Source: Oxytricha trifallax
Lineage: Eukaryota; Ciliophora; Spirotrichea; Sporadotrichida; Oxytrichidae
Assembly: GCA_000711775.1 (NCBI GenBank)
Contig: ARYC01001912.1
Location: forward strand, 1 to 64,000
DNA length: 64,000 nucleotides
Direction of reading: 5' to 3'
Shown: in pieces, positions 52,206 through 64,000 of the stretch
How positions within the stretch are numbered: position 1 is the stretch's first letter
Layout of the letters: the number at the start of each line of letters is the position of its first letter
Translations under genes and position numbers: made by a program
The notes under the pieces: model-generated
What the model was told of the DNA's origin: nothing
What the model saw: the letters and a program-made list of their open reading frames with translations, nothing else
Database searches by the model: none

Positions 52206-54903
52206 CTATTTTTAACCAATATACTCAAATTCAGGAAATAGGGGCAGGAGCCTATGGAAAAGTATTTCTCTATTAGAAAAAGGGTTAAGATTATGCTGTT
52301 AAGTTCGAGATCCATTCTGTCTACTAACGAGCTCTACAACATTGATTATTATAGTATTTTTTATTTCTACTTCATGAAGCCCTACTATCGATCATAAATC
52401 TTTGAAATAGAAATGTAATTTGAAATTTAAAATCAACGTATCATAATTCTAAATTAATAAAATAAAATTAAAATGGATCAATATTTCTCCTATATTCCAA
52501 AAAAACCTCTCTACATCCTAAACTTATTTTGCTTTTTATTCATTAAGTAAGTAAATATTTTCTATTTTTGAAACTTAAAAATAAGTAAATTGAACAATAA
52601 CAAATAAGATAAGCTTTATAACTTTTAGTTATATTAAAGCATTTTTTATTTAGAATGAGAATGCTGCTGATTACAGTTTAATCAAAATTTTACCTAAAAA
52701 AATCAAAATTCATGACTTTACTATATATAAAATATATAAGATAGCAATACTTTGTCACTTCGCAGAATGAGAAATGAATTGTAAATACATAAAATAAATA
52801 AAATATTTAAATGCATATTTATATAACTCATTCTTAAAAACTATGAGCATTTATTTTAAGCTCTTTTTTATTTCATTTTTATTACTTGAGTAATAATTAT
52901 GCTTGTAAATTATAAATATATGCCGTTTTTTTTAATTTATGTTTAAATAAATTCCTGATCTTTTCTATTTTATCAATACTGAAAAATCTGAGTATTGATT
53001 AGAACCTTGACATTGTAGTAAAATATCATAATCATTCAATGTTAACCCAGGATAAGCTTAATTACTTAGTAATGGAATACTTAAAGTTTGATTTAGAAGC
53101 CTACTACTATAATAATTATTTTCAAATAATGTATAAATCATTGCTTTATAAGAATAAATCTAGAAAGATCCTGAATCCAAAATACTCATATTTTAGGATC
53201 TAATGATAAAATGTATCGATGTTTTAAGAAGATTTCATGAAGCTGAGTATGTTCATAGAGATATAAAACCAGGTAATTTTATGATGAGAGATGACAAGCC
53301 TGTTTTAATTGACTTCGGGATCAGTTAAGAGTAAACTTAAACTACTATAATTTAGAATTTTAATTGTCATATTTTTTAGATTTACAAGAAATATTCCTAA
53401 AACTAATCATTAAAGAAGAAGTTTCATGCAAACTCCCACTATCCCAGGGACTCTTAATTTTGTTTCAGTAAAAATGCACTAGGTAAATCAAGTATACGAC
53501 CCCTTGGATGATTTAGAATCTTTGATTTACACTTTTCTGTGGATTATTAATGACTAGACACTGCCATGTTTTATATATATATATATTTAAATCCATTTTT
53601 AATCATGGAGGTAACCTAGTTTTAAATGAAAATGCTAAAAGTTTTAACGACGAAATTTTTCAAAGAAAATAATTATTTGTAAAGTATGACTCAAATGAAA
53701 GAGATTTATTTAAGCAATTTGATGATGATTCAGTTAAAGTGATGCAAGATTATTATGAAATGAATCCACTAATAAATAAAGCCCTTTAATAGGCTTTGAT
53801 ATTAATTTAGACAAATTCGACCAATACTAATATTGACCAATAAGAGAAGCAAGGATTTTATTCATTTTTATATAAGAGTTTATTGTTATATATTAAGCCA
53901 TTAGTGGATTCAGACTTAGAATAGTAACAACCCGAAATATCAATTTATGATCAATTAAAAGAATTAATTTAAAACTTTGGGAGTTATAGTATTTTTTATT
54001 AATAATGAAATCAAATTTTGAATTTCAATGAAATTATAAAGATATAATTTATAGTTTACTAAAACGGTTTTTTACTTTATAAATAATATTTCATTATAAT
54101 TTTAATTGAAAATTAAATTTTTTTCAATAATTTAATCAGAAATTAAATTAATAAGTTAAAATATATTACACCCCTCCAATCTTCACTAGTCTTTAAGAAG
54201 GCGAATAAGTTATATAAGAGGAGTATTAAGATTTGCAAATTATTGAAGAAGAACATAAATACCAAACAGATTATAATCTAGATCCTACAGCAATTGATCA
54301 AACTATGAACCCATAAAGTGTTTAAACATAAGTTTAACAACCTATTTAGTAGGAATAAGAGAAAACTTTATAATTTTGTCTATTAAGCAGAATTGTAATT
54401 CAAATATTTTAATTCTTAACTTTGTAACCTAAAAAACCTTGGTATGAGTTATTCCCTTTTATGAAATCTACTCAAATTGAAAAGAAGCAAAATTCAACAA
54501 ATAGACAGCAAGATAACTTTTAATATATTTTAAATAAATTATTTAACTTGGAACAGGTAAAAAAGATAGATTACGAAATAGTATATCAAAGAACCACACA
54601 AAATATTTTTAATTTGTAACTAGTATCCTTAAATAACTAAATAGTAAATCTCATATTAATTTGGGATGGATTTAAAATTCGATTGTAGATATATTAGATC
54701 AAATAGATTAATTTAATTTAAATAGTTAGAGTTCTACGAGTCAAGGAAAAGAAGTACCTAACCCATTTTTTACGAATTCACACATCGAACCAACTAATAA
54801 ATATTCAAACTCCAATTAAAAATTGTAAGATCAAGGCTAAGAAAGACTTCCAGACTCTCATATTATTAATTATTTTTTAATTTAAAAAAAGCAGATTTTA
54901 TGA
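52206..54903 (+). CDS. Casein kinase 1-like protein kinase (copy A)
   Basis: Begins with kinase subdomain [21 protein letters not shown], and the ATP-binding Lys in QDYAVKFEI; no ATG is in frame upstream. At 52335-52970 the gene is interrupted and about 12 residues (IELLRES.. in copy B) are missing. It resumes [40 protein letters not shown] and, after a 74 bp IES (pointer TAATG), [20 protein letters not shown]; then the catalytic loop [20 protein letters not shown] and DFGIS (DFG). After another short break comes [16 protein letters not shown] and [20 protein letters not shown], the CK1-type DDLESL block. A C-terminal region follows, with another break at 54009-54170 and a Gln-rich tail ([20 protein letters not shown]), ending at TGA 54901-54903. 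Divergent CK1. Confidence 0.8.
53127..53205. other. 74 bp IES in kinase copy A, pointer TAATG
   Basis: TAATG at 53127-53131 and 53201-53205. Joining gives [16 protein letters not shown] in frame; GT..AG splicing would not. Confidence 0.75.
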
Positions 54904-57884
54904 ATTATTTTTTTATTAGGCAATTTACAATAAAATAAAATATATTATATATTTAGAATATAAAATATCTATCCTGCTATTTATTTTTATAACTATTTCT
55001 ACCAAAATCAAAATATTATTTATATATTTAATTTTCAGATTTTAGTTATAATAATAGTAATGAATCCTAATACTAATCCTCACAAGAGTTTTAATTTTTT
55101 ATAAATAATTACTTTTTTTATTTTATATAAATGCTTATCTATTGAAAGAGAACAATAATGTTAAGAGTTCATTTAATATTAAAAAAAAAAATATCTTACA
55201 GATTTTATATTTAATAATATTCCTTGGTCATAAACTTACAATAAAACTTAAAACACAATTAACTGTCAACCTGATCTAAACAACAACAATATTGATAAAA
55301 TATTATTTATTTTTAAATAATAATCTGTAATTTGTAGCTATTTAGAGCTAAAAGTCATAAATTATTTTATTTATTTTAATGAGATAAAATGATTTTTTTA
55401 AATGATTCTTTCTATTAATTAATGAAACACAATAAAAACACTCAAATTAGTAATTAATTTAATAAAGATTAGAAGTGTTTGTTAGTAATTTGATTTTATT
55501 TATTCTAAACATACTACAAAAAAATTACAATAATAATTAGCTTTATTCAAATGTAATTTAAATATTGCTTGATCACCTTTCTTAGCATTTAAAATTTGCC
55601 TCTATTTAAATTGCATTGATTTATAATTTCTTTTTAATTTATAATTGAGCAATAATGAAAAATGATAGCTAAACAATTATTATGCAATTACAGTATTTAT
55701 GAAAAACTTAAAACATATTGCCAATTAATTCTAATTATATAGCCTTTTTACTTTTATCTTTAATAATAATCGAGTAATTATCAAATTTAATAAGAATCTA
55801 ATGATTGTTTTAGTGCATAAGAACCCAAAGCTTTATTATATTTTAACTTTATTATATAAAAATGAGGGAAGGGTTTTTTTAGTGATTCATCTCTAAATCA
55901 GGTAATTTATTTATATACTATTTTTTATAATAAAAATATGTAGATGAATATATAAAATTTAAATATTTAACAACATGAAGCTTTACTACTGAAATTTTAA
56001 GTAAATTTCAATAAGTATTTTCAAGTATTTTTTTAAAAATATAAAAGCTTTATATAATCAATAATAGAAAAATGCTACACATAAAAATTACTAAATTAAA
56101 ATATGATTATGTTTATTTTTAATTTAGAAGAAATGAAACATAATTAAAGCTTTAATTCATATAATATATTGACAAAACTAATCGCACTAAATTATTTTAA
56201 AGTTTATTTGAAAATGGATTAATAAAAAGTAATTTAATATTTGTTTTAAATTAAAATATAGCTCAAATTCCTTAAATGAAACAATATTAAATTATTAATT
56301 GGTAAGATCTCAACTATATTATTCATAATTATTCTATCTATCAAGATTCAAAGTTTAACAATGATAAATATATTAATTTATTATAATGTTTATTTTAATT
56401 GATTAACCTTTTATAATTAAAATTATAGTAAAACTCATAAAATACATTTATTAATAATAACAAAGATTTGGTGACTATCGTCAATGATTTGAAAAATGCC
56501 CTTACAGAAAAAGAATTTTTATGTTTTTTTAAAAAATAAATTGTTATGAAATACTTCTTTTTAAGTAAAACAATATTATTTTACATTCAATAGATATCAA
56601 TTCTAAATAAATTACCAATTATTATAATTAAATAAGAATAATCATCGCTTATACAAAGATTCAACTAATTTTTTAATATTTAACAAATCTAAGGCGATTG
56701 TGTCAGATTTACTGAAGAGGGAGAATTTGAAAAGTTTTACAATTTTATTGAGTTTTATCACAAATTTTTTGCTGTTGAAATGAAGAAATACATTAAATGA
56801 TATATACACAAAATTAATTAATTGTTGATAATTAAATACAAGATCTTAAGAAATTACTGAATAAATGTAGAAGCAATAATATTTATTAGTAAATTTTAAA
56901 AGATTCAGATAAAATAAAATAAATATTGAGAAAAAAAATACTTTTTAATAAAAATTGAATATAAAAATTTGAAAATTTCTGAAATATTTGAATATTTTTG
57001 ATGATTAAAACATATAAATTATTTTCATTATAAACATCTTTAAAAAAATTAATAATAATTTTTTTAAAAATGCTTCTATTTATTTCGAATATAGTTAATT
57101 AAATGCTTTACTCTTAAATTTTGATTTTGAAAATTATAATTGCTTTTTTATTTTAATACAAATTAAAATTTACGATAAAGATTTTTTCATATATAATTTA
57201 ATCAATATTCTCCCTGAAAGTCTTAAAAACAAAGCGGCCTTAATATCTATAAAGTTAATATTTGCAAGGTTCCTATTTAAACGAATAATTGATAGCTTTA
57301 ATTTCTTTTATTTTCTTATTATCAAATATTCTTGCATATAGTGACTTAAATTTCTCATAGATAAAAATAATTATTTATATACATTATGATTATGAAGGTT
57401 TTATATTTATTCTGATTTAATAAGACATAAAATGAAAGAACAAATATAATAGTTTTATTTTATAATATAATTCACTAATAATATAAATGTGATGTTGGAC
57501 TAAAATAATTTTAAATATTAAATATTAATATTTAATTGTTAAATTTGTTTTTATTGCAAACATTGATTAAATAACTTTTAATAATATTTTATAACATTTT
57601 TAATTTGAGCATAAAAACTAAATTTTTATTGAAATAATACGATCATATTAAGAAGTTATAAAATGTGTTTATTAAATTTCTAATTAAAAATTATTATCTC
57701 TATTAAAATTCACTTTTTTATTTATCTGAAATTTAATATACAGTTAAATTTTATATTTATTTTCTAAAATGCTTTTTTTTAAAATTAACTTTCAATTGCA
57801 AAATATCATCAAACTAAATATAAACTCAATGTTTATTCTATAATTATACTATTATAGTTATTATTCTTAAATTAAAAAAACAAA
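54904..57884. other. AT desert
   Basis: About 3 kb of roughly 85% A+T with no gene-like frame on either strand, many long A/T runs and no GC patch. Typical of germline-limited DNA. Confidence 0.6.
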
Positions 57885-59555
57885 ATGCAAGAATTGAATT
57901 AAAAAAGTGAGAAAGAAAATTTAAATAACCCTGTGATGAAGTCTCTAGTTTTAGAACACTAAAAGAATTTATAAAATAATCAAAAATATTTGAATGGTCT
58001 GAGTTATGATACAACTATGAGGCTCTTGTAGAAATCGTAGAGTTCAAGTAACATATTTTTATATAATTTCGCTAATTTTCTATTCATATAGCTTTTAATT
58101 AGACAGGGATTAGTTCATTTGGCAAAACATTTTAAAACTTTCACCCCTCCTAATAAAGTTTAATTAACCCGCAGATTCAATCTTACCATACTATATATAA
58201 CTTTTTTAGAAAATCTTAAATTAAATAGTTATAGCTTTGTGCTTCCGTCAAGTCTTCCCTCAAGAACTCAAGGTTAAGACATTATTAAAGACCTTAATAA
58301 GTATGTGAGAAAGAAGCCCTAATGTGAAGTAATTATATAAAGCTAGAAACATCTATAATAAGAAAACTTGAACAGCAATAGTAACAGAGCTTTTAGTTTG
58401 ACAAACAGACTAAGAAATTAAATTTAAAACGACTAGATCAAACAGAAAGCTACTAAAGTTTTCAACATGAATCATAATATAAATGCTGGTCCTCTATACG
58501 AAACCTCTAATAATTACATACAAATAAAGAAATCACTTATACCTTCAGTGAAATCTCAAGCAAATTTACATTTTTAAAGGTAAATATAGCGTCACTAAAA
58601 ACTGGATACTTTACTAAAAAATAAGCAGTTTATTGCAACAACCTATGTCACTCCAAGTTAAGTTGAATGGAGAAATTTTCCAAGGCATGAGAATATGATT
58701 AAAACTCAAGGAAATTTAGGGTTTTTAGCTTAAGATATAAAAGTGCAAAAACAACCAGAATTAAATGAACTAAAATTAACTTTTAAGTAAAATAAGGTCA
58801 AGAGTTAAATCGTCAAAGGTGATTCAGGTTTAAAACTACAGTTAACTTCTAGAGAGTAAGGTGTCATAAATTAAGACAAGGAGAATAATTTACTTCCTGA
58901 TTAGGTACAAGAAAAAACCAGTAAAACTCATAGAGTAATGCTAAAATAACGAAAATCTGACTTTAATTCTAGAAACTCTTAAATTTTGAGTGAAGCAGAA
59001 ACACATTATCTGAATAAACAATACTCTAGCAATCTCTAGAATAATGACGACACGCCATAGGTGGAAATTGTGTACCCTAAAGAAAAAGACAGTAATTCAA
59101 TTTTAGATGAGATGGAGCAAATGATTTCGTTTGAGAGCGAAAATAACCAAGGCAATTAAATGGAGTAAAAACTAAGTAATTAATGGCTTTTGAATGCAAA
59201 TTATGGAAGGAAATAACAAATATCTACTCCCATTTAGTAAATTAGGTTTAGTGTAAACTCTGTTGAGCAACAGCAACATTAAATTGATCACTAAATTTCT
59301 AATAATAGCACGTTAAGAAGTGATTTGGTAACTGAAGAAAGTAAGAGAAATGGGAGATGGTTTGCAGCATCTGATCCTATCTTTTAGGAAAGACAACTTT
59401 CTGATCTTTATTATTTTAAAAAAATATAAACATTAGGAATTGAAGAAGCCTAAGAAGTTGGGAAACTTTTAGAATCAAGAGACAAAAAAGCGAATTGTCA
59501 TAAAAGATAAATTTTTGAATCCGATTATAAAAACAAGACGCATTTAACCAAATGA
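57885..59555 (+). CDS. Gln/Asn/Ser-rich protein, unknown
   Basis: Starts at ATG 57885 (MQELNQKSEKENLNNPVMKS) and, after a 45 nt intron (GTAACATATTT..TTCATATAG at 58049), stays open to TGA 59553-59555, about 540 residues. Segments: LIRQGLVHLAKHFKTFTPPN, KDLNKYVRKKPQCEVIIQ, NMNHNINAGPLYETSNNYI, IATTYVTPSQVEWRNFPRHE, LGFLAQDIKVQKQPELNELK, VEIVYPKEKDSNSILDEMEQ and GRWFAASDPIFQERQLSDLY. Polar, mostly disordered, with scattered short aromatic motifs. A second frame is briefly open near 58110, so the phase of the first exon is not certain. No domain recognised. Confidence 0.6.
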
Positions 59556-59877
59556 AGAGAAAAGAAACAAATTTTTCTGATTTTACTTATTCTTAATTTT
59601 TCCATTTTATAATTGATTTAGAATTGATATTAAAAATTATAAAATTTGTATAAGTAAGCATTTGAAACCGTATCATTCACTAATAAGAATTTTAGAAATA
59701 AATAATTATAACATATAAAAATCTGAAGCTTCTTATAATTTTAGATGAAATTTTTATTAATTAAATATCACATTCAGATCTTCCATTCACAATAATATTT
59801 ATCTAGTATTAATGATATTTGTTTATATAAGAGATTTATAAATTACAATAATATATAATAAAATAAAGCAAATTATA

Positions 59878-60510
59878 ATGGGTGTAGATATTCACAGTGG
59901 ATTCGGAATCATTACCGGAATTTACGTAGCAGTTGCTGCTCTTGCTGCTCCCCTCATCTCACTCTATATTTTATATGAAATACGATATCATAAATAATAA
60001 AGGTATATAAATATTATAATTCTATGTGTTCAGAAGAACCAAGGACGCTACCATGAAGAAAGACAATTGCTGGTAACAAACATTAATTGGGGTTTATATT
60101 GATATTATAGGATGACATTTTTCTTGGTATTATTGGGCGTATTTTGCATGTGGATCATGTGGGCTTGCACTTTCATGCATCAGATGTACCCCCTAATCAA
60201 AACACATATTATTTCAAAAATAATTTAAATCTTGTATAATTCTAACTTATTTTTGTAAAAAATTTTAATTAAGCATTTGTGTCTGAAATGCGATCGAATA
60301 TATTCATAAACCAAGTAAAGATCAGAGAAGTAATAATTTTACCAATAGATTCCTAATAAATATATAAATAAAGTATAATACTAAAATTATCGGTTTTGAA
60401 TGAGACTTACCACTAAGATGCCAGAATTCGAAGTGAGATGCCCCACCAAATACTGCGAAGCAGATAGTCCAGGAAACTGGTACAGATCTGACGAGATTCC
60501 ACCCAACTGA
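59878..60510 (+). CDS. ATP6V0E: V-type ATPase subunit e (Vma9/ATP6V0E)
   Basis: Small proteolipid-like subunit of the V0 sector. Start ATG 59878: MGVDIHSGFGIITGIYVAVA, ALAAPLISLYILYEIRYH, the first membrane hairpin. After an intron (GTATATAAATA..TGTGTTCAG) come NQGRYHEERQLL and, after a 40 nt intron (GTAACAAACATT..ATATTATAG), MTFFLVLLGVFCMWIMWACT and FMHQMYPLI, matching yeast FLMWAITFLCQLHPL. The 3' end is unresolved: the frame then enters AT-rich DNA; a coding patch at 60419-60510 (MPEFEVRCPTKYCEADSPGN, TGA 60508-60510) is probably the C-terminus after an IES. AGATG repeated at 60182-60186 and 60417-60421 keeps frame but would delete the conserved MYPLI, and a 2 bp AA pointer would retain it. 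Confidence 0.75.
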
Positions 60511-60545
60511 CTCATCGCAAATTGATGCGCATATATCAAATAATA

Positions 60546-60983
60546 GGGGGGAAGTTTCCGGCCAAGTGATTTTCTTATTAATATTTTTTATGAATAATAC
60601 ATTAAAACATATATTTAATAATATTTTTACTCGTTAATATTTAGATGATAATTAAGATATTCTTTTAATGTTTCAAAATAAAAATATATAAATGCTCTGT
60701 GCTATATCATAACATTGGATAAATTAAGTCATTTATAAATAGAATTCATGCCAAGAATATGATATATTAATGAAAATTAAGATGTTTTAAATAGGAAATA
60801 CTAAGTAATATGATAAATAATTAACAAATTATAATAAAGCATCGAGTAAAATATTCGAATCACAAGTAGTGGAAGACTTATAAGTCTTTTGTGTTTGTCA
60901 AAGAAAGCATAATTACAGAAAAAAAAATATTTAAAAAAATAATTTTTTTAATATATAAGGCTGGGCAGGAACCTTCCCCCCCC
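60546..60983. mobile_element. 438 bp MITE with G-run inverted ends
   Basis: The left end GGGGGGGAAGTTTCCGGCC is the inverted match of the right end (reverse complement GGGGGGGGAAGGTTCCTGCC). It is flanked by an 8 bp duplication AAATAATA at 60538-60545 and 60984-60991. The interior is AT-rich with no frame, so it is non-autonomous. Its ends differ from those of the Merlin element at 17.5 kb, although the duplication length is the same. Confidence 0.75.
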
Positions 60984-60991
60984 AAATAATA

Positions 60992-61735
60992 TATAAATTG
61001 ATCGAGTGAAGTACTATGAGATAAATATATGATTGAGGAAATGCACTACTCGTAATTATCGCTTAATTATCGAAATAAATACTTTCATTTATACTCAAAT
61101 CTTTAAAATTAATATATATTCTATTGATTGTAAAGGAGAAAGAATATTACAAACATGATATTCATTTAAATGTAGATATTAAATGTTTGTGTATTTTCTA
61201 TAACATAAACAGATTCATAATCACAAACAAAAATATAGAATTAATATGGGGTAGTTGAGTTGAATTTGAAAATCTTAGTATGCTAATTAATATTTTTATT
61301 CTAAATCAGTAATGCTTGCCTTCTATTTTTACAATAAAATAAGCAAATTTTAGTTTTTATTTTAAAGATTATAAAATTTGCAAAATGTATCACATAAACA
61401 AGTTATAGTTGTAAATTTCTAGGAAATATTATATTTAGCAAAATTGTTTCTCATAAATGTTTGAAATAAATTATATTTAAAATAGAAAAGTATATTTTTA
61501 ATATTAATGATAATGATAATAATAATAATAAAGAAAATTTTCAGTAAAAAATTAATTAAATTTGCTGGATTAATCAATAAATTAATAAATACTATTAATA
61601 TATCATTTTACTTAATTCTCCTTTTGAATTTATAAAATCTTTGACTTAAAAGAGACTACCAATAAATTAATTGGTCAATATTTGTTAAAAAAAGGCATAT
61701 AAATTCAGAAATAAATTGATACTATTTATAATATA
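60992..61735. other. AT-rich spacer
   Basis: No frame seen. Contains a (TAA/TGA)n-like microsatellite near 61500-61530. Confidence 0.45.
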
Positions 61736-63495
61736 ATGGTAAGTATTGATTAAGATATCGTATACCCAGAGAAATTCAACCAATACGAAAAAGTAGAAGA
61801 ACTTGGTGCTGGAACTTATGGAAAAGTATTTCTCTACAAGAAAAAAAGATAAGAGTATGCTGTAAAGTTTGAGATATAATCTACTTCACAAGCACTACTT
61901 ATTATATTAATAATCGTTATTTTTAAGCTATTGAACTACTTCGAGAGTCTGTTTTTATGTATAAGTTCAGCAGTGATAAAGCTGAGGTCTAACTTGATGT
62001 GATCCCTAGGTATATTTATCACTCAACAATTTAGGATTAAAGACTTAACTATTTGATTATGGAAAGACTACATCTCGACTTGAACTCGTACTACTATAAT
62101 AATTAAATAAATACAATAATTAATTAGATATATTGCTTAAAACAAAACAATGTAAATTATTAATAAGTTTATCATGTTAAAATTAAAATAATTATTAAAA
62201 CTATATGTCATGATAAAATCAATCATCAAAATAATAATTTTATTTTTTAATTTTGCGTCATTTAAATAAAATCTTCTTTAGATTTTATTTAGATGCACGA
62301 TAAATTTAAATATTAATTTTATTTTTTCTTTATTTTATGATAATTTTACAGCAGAGTAATCTGAATAAAATAATCTTAAAATATAAATATTAAAGTAATT
62401 ATAATTTTCAATAATTAATAGAAATAAATGATTAATTATATATTATTATAGGATAAGATAAAACAATAATCAAAAGAAAAAACATTTTAAGAACTGCTTA
62501 CACAATAAAAAAATTATTTTAAAATATATTGCTCCAAATTTAATTCAAAAGCAGTTAATTTTATAATGATTGATATTAATATTTTTTAATAAAATTAAAG
62601 TTATTGTCTTTGACTTATTAGTATCACTTAATTAAGAAGAAATATATAATAAAGTTAAATTTATGAGTTAATATTAACTTCCAATTTTTAAAAATTTTAC
62701 TAAAAAATCTTAATTAAATCAACTATCAAAGAGAGTTTTTATAGATTTTATATCAGTCATACCATAAGAAATAATACTAAAATAAGCTGGTTATCATTTA
62801 TAGAGTAGTGAATACTCCAAATAATTTTTAATTAGTAATTTTCATTAAAAATAAATCGTTAGTAGTTTCTTGTATTGTAAAACCATAGCTCCAATTGATC
62901 TTATCGCTGAAGCTATTATTTTCCAATTTATTTTCTTATTATTTATTCTAATAATATATTGATACCATTTTTTATTACTTCTACTGAGATAATAATAGTC
63001 TCTTTTATTAATTAATATATTTTTTCTCTATAAATGAATATAAATTAATCTCTTTTCCAAAAGATTATTAGAGGGGAATATTTATTCCTATATTCTGAAG
63101 TATAAACTACCATGATTTATGAATGCTACTTTTATTTTTAATTTATCAATCTATTCTCTATATTTTATTTTTGCAATATTACCCTCTTTAATAGCATTTT
63201 ATTCTTAAAAATATAATATTTACAAACAATTATATTGTTAGTCATTTTGACTTGATTGATATCTTACAATATATATTATAAATATATATTTAATTTGTCT
63301 TGTTTTTAAAATTTTCTTTTATCAATGTTAATTTGAAAATCTTTTTAATTTTATTTATTAGTATTTCTCTAAATGTATCGAAGCATTGAGGAAGTTTCAC
63401 GAGATCGGATATGTTCACAGGGATATAAAACCTGGCAATATTATGATGAGAAATGATTAGCCAGTTTTAATTGATTTTGGAATAAGTTTTTAGTT
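61736..63495 (+). CDS. Casein kinase 1-like protein kinase (copy B, incomplete)
   Basis: Start ATG 61736: MVSIDQDIVYPEKFNQYEKV, then ELGAGTYGKVFLYKKK and the Lys in QEYAVKFEI. A 35 bp IES (pointer AAGC, 61890-61893 and 61925-61928) joins STSQA to IELLRESVFMYKFSSDKAEV. LNYLIMERLHLDLNSYYYNN follows, then about 1.2 kb of AT-rich DNA from about 62120 to 63355. It resumes [40 protein letters not shown] and stops being readable at about 63495. The C-lobe (DDLESL block) is not in the window and presumably lies beyond 64000 or elsewhere. Close paralogue of copy A at 52.2 kb. Confidence 0.78.
61890..61928. other. 35 bp IES in kinase copy B, pointer AAGC
   Basis: AAGC at 61890-61893 and 61925-61928; joining one copy gives TSQAIELLRESV in frame. 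No GT donor exists at the left edge. Confidence 0.7.
62120..63355. other. 1.2 kb IES in kinase copy B
   Basis: Very AT-rich DNA between YYYNN.. and SKCIEALRKF. Copy A has a 74 bp IES at the same protein position. Exact pointer not resolved. Confidence 0.6.
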
Positions 63496-64000
63496 AGATA
63501 TCATTAGCATTATAATTTAAATAAGGTTTCCAAATATTATAATTATGAAGTATTATAATGTATAATTAATATGTTGAGTAAGATATTAGATCAAATTTAT
63601 ATATTTATTGAAAAAAACAAATGTAAAAAACAAATATATCTTAATCACTGAAAAATTATGAAAGTTTAATAATTAAAATTTTTAAAAAAATTATTTATTG
63701 CTAGATCCTCTTATGGATTTATGATAAATTATTCTCGAAAATTTTTATACATACTAATTTTAATTAAGTAAATTCAAATTTTATAGTTTTTATATAAACA
63801 AACCATGGAAGTTCATGATGACTTTAATTTTAAAGATATTTTTCATAGAGAATATATTGCCCATTTATTTTTAATTTTTAATAAGTTAGGAGTAAACTTT
63901 TTTAAAAAATATATACTATTAATCTAAAAGAAATCAATTTTATTCATTTGTTTTACAAAGAGGACTTGTATAGGATTTAAAAATACCAAAACTTTTACAC
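63496..64000. other. AT-rich end of window
   Basis: No coding sequence seen after DFGIS; probably another IES of kinase copy B. Confidence 0.4.

Noticed and set aside
61736..61750. ATGGTAAGT at kinase copy B as an exon-intron donor
   Set aside because: The frame continues straight into the kinase domain (MVSIDQDIVYPEKFNQYEKV), so no splice is needed.
1..64000. Bacterial or standard-code eukaryotic origin
   Set aside because: Homologous proteins read through many in-frame TAA/TAG at Gln positions and stop only at TGA, with eukaryotic introns and a eukaryotic tRNA-Ser.

Overview
This is AT-rich ciliate DNA, and most of it looks like germline (micronuclear) DNA of a spirotrich such as Oxytricha or Stylonychia. 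The species is inferred, not proved. Dozens of genes read open only if TAA and TAG are glutamine and TGA is the sole stop. Genes carry short introns (about 30 to 110 nt, GT..AG) and also AT-rich interruptions that cannot be introns: they are bounded by short direct repeats (pointers of 4 to 15 bp), and keeping one copy restores the reading frame. Those are internal eliminated sequences (IES) between macronuclear-destined segments (MDS). At least two genes are scrambled: a tiny MDS of a PIMT-like methyltransferase and another of the APC/C subunit CDC26 lie 2.3 to 2.6 kb from the rest of their genes, each flanked by matching pointers.

Layout. 1-13.3 kb is mostly reverse strand: the N-terminal half of TOR (cut by the window edge, 5' part missing), CEP44, a Gln/Asn-rich protein, IWS1 and another unknown. 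13.4-17.2 kb is a scrambled zone: a small forward gene, displaced MDSs, an unknown reverse gene and the methyltransferase. 17.3-19.1 kb is CDC26, split by a 1.4 kb Merlin/IS1595-type transposon with an 8 bp target duplication. 19.2-24.1 kb (reverse) holds a holo-ACP synthase, a secreted protein, TRAPPC4, tRNA-Ser(UGA), two unknowns and a CDGSH iron-sulfur protein. 24.3-28.5 kb (forward) holds a RING protein and a B-box/kelch protein. 28.7-32.1 kb (reverse) holds a PP4R4-like HEAT protein and an unknown. 32.3-34.5 kb is ARP8. 34.7-38.4 kb (reverse) holds an orphan CBS-like fragment and a voltage-sensor/nucleotide cyclase fusion.

38.4-40.6 kb is mostly non-coding. 40.6-44.6 kb holds a small membrane protein, a GC-rich hairpin-rich island and a TMEM185-like membrane protein. 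44.6-51.7 kb is gene dense: a small unknown, NOL12, three low-complexity or coiled-coil proteins, ENO4-like enolase and an ankyrin protein. 52.2-54.9 kb is a CK1-like kinase whose paralogue lies at 61.7-63.5 kb; both are interrupted at equivalent protein positions by IESs of very different size. 54.9-57.9 kb is an AT desert. 57.9-60.5 kb holds an unknown and a V-ATPase subunit e, followed by a 438 bp MITE with an 8 bp target duplication.

Functionally these are unrelated housekeeping genes (growth signalling, transcription elongation, cell-cycle ubiquitylation, vesicle tethering, chromatin remodelling, ribosome biogenesis, second-messenger signalling). What unites the window is germline architecture: genes in pieces, pieces out of order, and transposons sitting inside or beside genes. 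All coordinates were read by eye; intron and MDS edges are good to a few bases where a pointer is given and approximate elsewhere.
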